Below, one piece after another: positions 7,131 through 11,022 of a stretch of DNA of 11,022 nt. Source of the DNA: Pseudomonadota bacterium (lineage in GTDB: Bacteria; Desulfobacterota; Anaeroferrophillalia; Anaeroferrophillales; Tharpellaceae); NCBI GenBank assembly GCA_015486445.1, contig WFRT01000089.1, positions 1 through 11,022 on the forward strand, given 5' to 3'. The notes below the pieces were generated by a model that saw only the letters and a list, made by a program, of their open reading frames with translations, did not search any database and was not told the origin of the DNA. How positions within the stretch are numbered: the stretch's first letter is position 1; every line of letters starts with the position of its first letter. A program made the position numbers and the translations under genes.

Positions 7131-8504
7131 TCAGTCGTACTGCTCGCGATATTTCTTGACTACCTGCAAGGCGATGACGTTCAATGCCAGAGTGATGACA
7201 AACAGCACCAGGCCGAGGGCGAAGGCGGCCAGGGTTTTGGGGCTGTCGAACTCCTGGTCGCCGACCAGCAGGGTGACGATCTGGACCGTAACCGTGGTTA
7301 CCGCTTTTAAGGGGTTGGCGGTCAGGTTGGCGGAAAGCCCCGCCGCCATGACCACGATCATGGTTTCACCGACGGCTCTCGATACCGCCAGCAGGATGCC
7401 GCTGACGATGCCGGGCAGAGCCGCCGGGATTACGACCCTGCGGATGGTTTCAGACCTGGTCGCGCCCAGCCCCAGAGAGCCTTCCCGCAGGGAACGGGGG
7501 ACCGCGGAGATGACGTCGTCGGCCAGCGAGGAGATGAAAGGAATAATCATGATTCCCATCACCAGCCCGGTTGCCAGGGCGCTTTCCGAGGCCACGTCGA
7601 GCCCCAGGCTGGCGCCCAGGTCGCGAATCATGGGGGCCACGGTCAGGGCCGCGAAAAAACCGTAAACGACGGTCGGAATGCCGGCCAGGATTTCAAGCAG
7701 TGGCTTGATTACGGTGCGAACCCGGGGGCGAGCGTATTCAGCCAGGTAGATGGCCGACAGCAGTCCCAGCGGCACCGCCACCAGCATGGCAATGCCGGCG
7801 ATCAGCATGGTTCCGGCAAAAACCGGGATCATGCCGAAAGCCCCGGAAGAGCCCACCTGGTCGCTGCGGATGGCGGTCTGCGGACTCCACTTGAGGCCGA
7901 ATAGGAAATCGGAAAACGGTACCTTGGCAAAAAAGTGGAGAGCCTCGAAAAGGACCGAAAAAAGGATGCCGACGGTTGTCAGGACGGCCACCCCCGCGGC
8001 CAGAAAAAGGATGACGCGGATAATTCTTTCGACCCGGTCGCGGGCCGGAAAAGAAGGTTTTATCCGGCAAATCGCAAAACCCCAGCCGGCCGCCATGGCG
8101 AGGGCCGCAAACCCCGCCAGCAGGCTCCGGCCGAGCCTCAGGTAGTGCCGCCAGGCCGCGGCCGCGGCCACCGCCTCCGGCCGCACCTGGCCGGGGCCGA
8201 CGGCTCCGGTCAGCAGGTTCCTGACGTCGTTGAAAAAAAGCCCGGTGGCGGCGGGCCCCATCCGGCCGATACTTTCCGGCAGCCCGGCGGCCGTCAGCCG
8301 CATCACCACAGGGCCTTCCACAGCCATCCAGGTACAGACCAGCAGCAGGGCCGGCAGCAGTCCGGCAAGCCCGGTCCAGGCCCCGTGGTAAACCGGCCGG
8401 GAGTGCAGTTTTTCCTGGTCGCTCAGCCTGCGGGCTTTCCCGCGGCCGGTGATATAAGCCGCGGCTGCCGCCAGCAGCAGGCCGCCGAAGATGGTCGTGA
8501 TCAT
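7131..8504 (-). CDS. pstC: Phosphate ABC transporter permease PstC, with N-terminal extension
   Basis: A 457-residue inner-membrane permease pairing with PstA. Its C-terminal core (about 225-450) carries the EAA-type loop REGSLGLGATRSETIRRVVIPAALPG (340-365) and SRAVGET (375-381), with several hydrophobic helices around them. The N-terminal region has membrane segments at about 2-20, 42-60 and 128-147. Between the last two lies a soluble loop (about 62-125) with an Ala-rich stretch, matching the longer proteobacterial PstC type (DUF3708-like extension) rather than the roughly 320-residue E. coli form. The LHSRPVYHG segment (33-41) is, to my recollection, a recurring feature of that type. Only AGGA about 13 bases before the ATG is seen, so the ribosome binding site is weak. 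It is the first transporter gene after a 206-bp gap downstream of phoU, where a separate promoter is plausible. Confidence 0.95.
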   Translation of the reverse strand: MITTIFGGLLLAAAAAYITGRGKARRLSDQEKLHSRPVYHGAWTGLAGLLPALLLVCTWMAVEGPVVMRLTAAGLPESIGRMGPAATGLFFNDVRNLLTGAVGPGQVRPEAVAAAAAWRHYLRLGRSLLAGFAALAMAAGWGFAICRIKPSFPARDRVERIIRVILFLAAGVAVLTTVGILFSVLFEALHFFAKVPFSDFLFGLKWSPQTAIRSDQVGSSGAFGMIPVFAGTMLIAGIAMLVAVPLGLLSAIYLAEYARPRVRTVIKPLLEILAGIPTVVYGFFAALTVAPMIRDLGASLGLDVASESALATGLVMGIMIIPFISSLADDVISAVPRSLREGSLGLGATRSETIRRVVIPAALPGIVSGILLAVSRAVGETMIVVMAAGLSANLTANPLKAVTTVTVQIVTLLVGDQEFDSPKTLAAFALGLVLFVITLALNVIALQVVKKYREQYD

Positions 8505-8570
8505 CTGTTTTGCTGTATCCTGGTATAAGGTTTTCCTGCCGGTTGCCGTTCTTGCCGGTATGGGGGGGAC

Positions 8571-8601
8571 TTTAGACGGAAAAGATTAAGGTTTGATAAA
8601 G
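8571..8601 (-). promoter_or_regulatory. Candidate Pho-box-like promoter upstream of pstC
   Basis: Read on the minus strand, CTTTATC (8601-8595) and CTTAATC (8590-8584) are repeated exactly 11 bases apart with A/T-rich spacers. PhoB sites consist of 11-base direct repeats (CTGTCAT plus four A/T-rich bases). A -10-like TCTAAA follows at 8576-8571. The spacing and position (67-97 bases before pstC, downstream of phoU) fit a Pho promoter, but each half-site agrees only modestly with CTGTCAT. Confidence 0.3.
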
Positions 8602-8668
8602 ATCTGGCCGGATAGTTGCTTCGGGGGAAAAATAAAAAGGAGAGGTTCAGGAATGGGCAGGAGCACCG

Positions 8669-8698
8669 GTCCGGCGGGTGGCAAGCCGGAAACCGGAC
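8669..8698. other. Inverted repeats just after phoU
   Basis: GTCCGG (8669-8674) pairs with CCGGAC (8693-8698). As an alternative, CCGGC (8671-8675) pairs with GCCGG (8685-8689) around a nine-base loop. The structure begins about 13 bases after the phoU stop, so it could attenuate read-through from phoU into pstC. No T-run follows directly; a T-rich patch comes only about 30 bases later. Treat it as a stem-loop, not a proven terminator. Confidence 0.35.
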
Positions 8699-8710
8699 GC
8701 GCTCCCCGTG

Positions 8711-9409
8711 TCAACCCAAAGCGGGCTGGTTGTCATGCTCTTCCCGGTCGAAATCGTGGGGCTGGTGACGGATGACCTCCCCTTCGACCATGTAGACGAT
8801 ATATTCGCAGATGTTGGTTGCGAAATCGGCGATTCGTTCAAGGTGGCGGGAAGCCGAAACCAGGTGCAGGGCCCGCTTGACGGCGGCCGGGTCTTCCTGC
8901 ATCACCCGGGTCAGGACATCGTACATTTTCCGGTTGCAACCGTCGATGATGTCGTCTTCGGCGATAACTTTCCGGGCCAGGGCGGTATCGCGAAAGGTCA
9001 AGGCGTCGAGGGCGGAACGCAGCATCCGCTTGACCCCGTCGGCCATCGCGGGAAAATCAAGGGTTATGGCCAGCATCTCTTTACCGGAGAGATAGAGCGC
9101 CCGTTCAGCGATGTTGACGGCGAGGTCGCCGACCCGTTCGAGATCGTTGTTGATTTTGAGCACCGTGACGACCAGGCGCAGATCGCCGGCCAGGGGCTGG
9201 TGCAGGGCCAGGATCTTCAGGCACTCCTCCTCGATCCGCACCTCCCGGTGATCGATGATATCGTCTTCGGTGATGACTTCGCGGGCCAGTTCGCCGCGGC
9301 GTTCGACCAGGGCGCAGATCGTCTTGTCGACGGCGTTTTCGACCATCGCCGCCATCCCCAGGAGCTCTTTTTTCAGGTTTTCGAGTTCCTGCTGCAGGTG
9401 CTTTGACAT
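8711..9409 (-). CDS. phoU: Phosphate signalling regulator PhoU
   Basis: A 232-residue, all-helical cytoplasmic protein with the two PhoU repeats. Each repeat ends in the metal-binding signature E-R-x-x-D-x-x-x-N: E91/D95/N99 (ERVGDLAVNIAERA) and E191/D195/N199 (ERIADFATNICEYI). PhoU bridges the Pst transporter and the PhoR kinase, keeping PhoR in its inhibitory state when phosphate is plentiful. The start was placed at the ATG at 9409 because GGAGA lies seven bases upstream and the protein then begins MSKHLQQELENLKKEL, as PhoU proteins usually do. An in-frame ATG at 9463 would add 18 residues of unrelated Pro-rich sequence. It sits between phoR and pstC rather than after pstB as is common. 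Confidence 0.95.
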   Translation of the reverse strand: MSKHLQQELENLKKELLGMAAMVENAVDKTICALVERRGELAREVITEDDIIDHREVRIEEECLKILALHQPLAGDLRLVVTVLKINNDLERVGDLAVNIAERALYLSGKEMLAITLDFPAMADGVKRMLRSALDALTFRDTALARKVIAEDDIIDGCNRKMYDVLTRVMQEDPAAVKRALHLVSASRHLERIADFATNICEYIVYMVEGEVIRHQPHDFDREEHDNQPALG

Positions 9410-9424
9410 TTGGTTCTCCGGGAA
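9410..9424 (-). promoter_or_regulatory. Ribosome binding site deciding the phoU start
   Basis: On the minus strand CGGAGA ends seven bases before the ATG at 9409. No comparable site precedes the in-frame ATG at 9463. This favours the shorter PhoU protein. Confidence 0.6.
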
Positions 9425-9483
9425 AACAATTGGTTGAGGGCAAGGTTTCGGGCGTTTTGCCAAAGAAGCTTTTTCCTGGCCGT

Positions 9484-9514
9484 AAAATATTTTGACTTGT
9501 TACGAGAGTGTCAC
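9484..9514 (-). promoter_or_regulatory. Candidate internal promoter between phoR and phoU
   Basis: In the 113-bp phoR-phoU gap the minus strand has GTGACA (9514-9509, five of six matches to TTGACA) and TATTTT (9489-9484, four of six matches to TATAAT) with a 19-base spacer, slightly long. The -10 region overlaps a perfect AT palindrome AAAATATTTT (9484-9493). On the plus strand, TTGTTAC (9497-9503) and GTGTCAC (9508-9514) form an 11-base direct repeat similar to a PhoB site, but it points away from phoU. The gap is long enough for a promoter, but the evidence is circumstantial. Confidence 0.3.
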
Positions 9515-9522
9515 CGATTGCA

Positions 9523-11022
9523 TTATGCGGCCGTCAGGGGCAGGCGGAGAGTGAAACTGCTGCCGCTGCCGGGGCAGCTGGTAATTTCGATCCGGCCGTT
9601 GTGGTTCTTGACGATATGGCGGACGATGGACAGCCCCAGGCCGGTGCCGCCGAGTTCTCTCGAACGAGCTTTGTCGACCCGGTAGAATCGTTCAAAAATA
9701 CGTTCCTGATCTTTCTTGTCGATGCCGATCCCGGTGTCTGTGACGGTAATCACCGCTTCCGTTTCTTCCTTTTTCAGGCTGATCGTGACCCGGCCGCCGG
9801 CCGGAGTGTACTTTATGGCGTTGTCCAACAGGTTGCCGACCGCCTGGAGCAGCGCTTCCGGGTCTCCGGCCACCTCCAGTTCCCGGGTTGCGATTTCGAG
9901 CTTGAACTGCAGTTTCTTTTCCTCGGCCGCCGCAGCCAGGCTCCGGGCCGCTTCGGTGATGATTTCATCGAGCACGACCCAGCTCTTGGCGGCTTCGCTC
10001 TCTTCCCGCTCGAATCGCGACAGGGCCATCAGGTCGGTGGTGATGGCGCTCAGGCGCAGGACCTGGGTATGGAGTTTTTCGAGAAACCGGCGGCGGGTGT
10101 CATTGGCCATCCCGGCAAGGTCATCGAGCAGGGTCTCACTCAAGGCCCGGATGGCGGTGATCGGGGTTTTGAGCTCGTGCGAGGCGTTGATAACGAAATC
10201 CCGGCGGATGGTTTCGAGCCTTTTAAGTTCAGAAATATCATGCATGACGATGACACAGCCCGACCGGGTTCCGTCCTCGTCGTGCAGCGGAGCAGTGTGG
10301 ATTTCCAGGGTTCTTTCCCGGCTGCCGTGGGCCAGGGTCAGTTGTCGTCGGCTGTATTTTTCGGCCCGGCCTTCCTTACCTTCCGCGGCCTCGGCCGCCT
10401 TGACCGCCTGCAGCAGTTCGGGGCGGCGGACCACCTCCCAGAGCGGCCGGCCGGCGGCCTGGTCGGGGTTGATGTCGAGCAGTTCGGCGGCGGCCAGGTT
10501 GAGGTGGATGATACATTCCTGGTGGTCGATGGCAATCACCCCCTCGCTCATGCCGGCGAGGATGGCGTTGAGTTTCTGGCGGTCGAAAGCGATGGTTTCA
10601 ATCCGGCGCCGGGAATTTTCCGCCATTTGGTTGAAACTTCGCGCCAGGCGGCCAATCTCGTCGCGGCGGGCCAGCTTGATGCGGCGACTGAAGTCGCCCC
10701 GGGCCATGGCTTCGGCCATCGCCGTCATTTCGACCAGGGGCCGGATGAACCAGCGCGACATGAACCAGGCCGCGATCAGGATCAGCAGGGTGACGACGGC
10801 GATTCCGAAAAGAATTGTCTTGCGGCTGGCGGCAATTCGCCGGTCGATCAGGGTCAGCGGCAGGGAACTGCGGACGTAGCCGGCCAAGGTGTGGTTGAAA
10901 CGCAGGGCCCTGGCGTAGTACATCATCCGGGTTTTCAGGGTGTGGCTGAAACGGGAGCTGACTCCGGCCGCGTAGAGGGCCGCCTTTCTGATCTCGGGAC
11001 GTTTGGCGTGGTTGTCCATGAC
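9523..11022 (-). CDS. phoR: Phosphate regulon sensor histidine kinase PhoR (5' end outside the window)
   Basis: An inner-membrane sensor kinase; 499 codons of the frame are visible and it stays open through 11022, so the true start is beyond the window. An ATG at 11019 is very likely internal. The residues after it (numbering from there) belong to the extracytoplasmic sensor segment, and the first membrane helix is missing. In order: rest of the sensor region (1-66), membrane helix (68-92), HAMP (about 92-140), PAS (about 143-265), HisKA with phospho-acceptor H281 in NASHELKTP, and the ATPase domain. The ATPase domain has N-box N400 (GNLLDNAIKYTP), DTGIGI (428-433) and the F/G2 box IFERFYRVDKARSRELGGTGLGLSIV (441-466). 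With HAMP and PAS before HisKA, and phoU and pst following, PhoR is the clear choice: it would phosphorylate PhoB when phosphate is scarce. phoB is not in the window and probably lies upstream. Confidence 0.93.
   Translation of the reverse strand, partial: VMDNHAKRPEIRKAALYAAGVSSRFSHTLKTRMMYYARALRFNHTLAGYVRSSLPLTLIDRRIAASRKTILFGIAVVTLLILIAAWFMSRWFIRPLVEMTAMAEAMARGDFSRRIKLARRDEIGRLARSFNQMAENSRRRIETIAFDRQKLNAILAGMSEGVIAIDHQECIIHLNLAAAELLDINPDQAAGRPLWEVVRRPELLQAVKAAEAAEGKEGRAEKYSRRQLTLAHGSRERTLEIHTAPLHDEDGTRSGCVIVMHDISELKRLETIRRDFVINASHELKTPITAIRALSETLLDDLAGMANDTRRRFLEKLHTQVLRLSAITTDLMALSRFEREESEAAKSWVVLDEIITEAARSLAAAAEEKKLQFKLEIATRELEVAGDPEALLQAVGNLLDNAIKYTPAGGRVTISLKKEETEAVITVTDTGIGIDKKDQERIFERFYRVDKARSRELGGTGLGLSIVRHIVKNHNGRIEITSCPGSGSSFTLRLPLTAA

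Noticed and set aside
8562..8568. A run of seven Gs upstream of pstC as a phase-variation tract
   Set aside because: The run is short and lies outside the candidate promoter hexamers. Nothing else suggests slippage control of a phosphate transporter.
9716..10879. A 387-codon open frame on the plus strand opposite phoR
   Set aside because: It lies entirely antisense to a clear histidine kinase. Its translation is dominated by Arg and Ser, as expected when a GC-rich gene is read in the wrong frame, and it has no recognisable motif.

Overview
The window is high-GC, densely coded bacterial chromosome. It holds two gene blocks that converge on a short spacer at about 3539-3670. The proteins are of Gram-negative, proteobacteria-like type: PstA and PstC carry long N-terminal extensions, PstS has an exported signal peptide, and PhoR has the classical architecture. 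My best guess is a deltaproteobacterium (Desulfobacterota/Desulfuromonadota-like). This rests on family resemblance only, with no search done.

Plus-strand block (183-3538): a large HerA/FtsK-type P-loop ATPase (805 aa) of an uncharacterised family is followed 14 bp later by a cation diffusion facilitator (CDF) metal transporter. The CDF transmembrane site resembles the SLC30A9/ZnT9 branch. A GC-rich palindrome with a T-run and a TTGACA hexamer precede the ATPase, so a terminator of an upstream gene and a promoter probably abut there.

Minus-strand block (11022-3671, read right to left): a complete high-affinity phosphate uptake and sensing cluster in the order phoR (5' end outside the window), phoU, pstC, pstA, pstS, pstB. 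PstS captures phosphate in the periplasm, PstC and PstA form the membrane channel, and PstB powers uptake. PhoU links transporter state to the PhoR sensor kinase, whose response regulator (PhoB) is not in the window and probably lies just beyond 11022. The order differs from the usual pstSCAB-phoU: phoU comes before the transporter genes, and pstS sits between pstA and pstB with its own strong ribosome binding site. Candidate promoter or Pho-box-like sites lie in the phoU-pstC and phoR-phoU gaps.

No RNA genes, insertion sequences, CRISPR arrays or phage genes were seen. Most of the window is ordinary housekeeping and regulatory content. The least explained part is the HerA-like ATPase and its coupling to a metal transporter.
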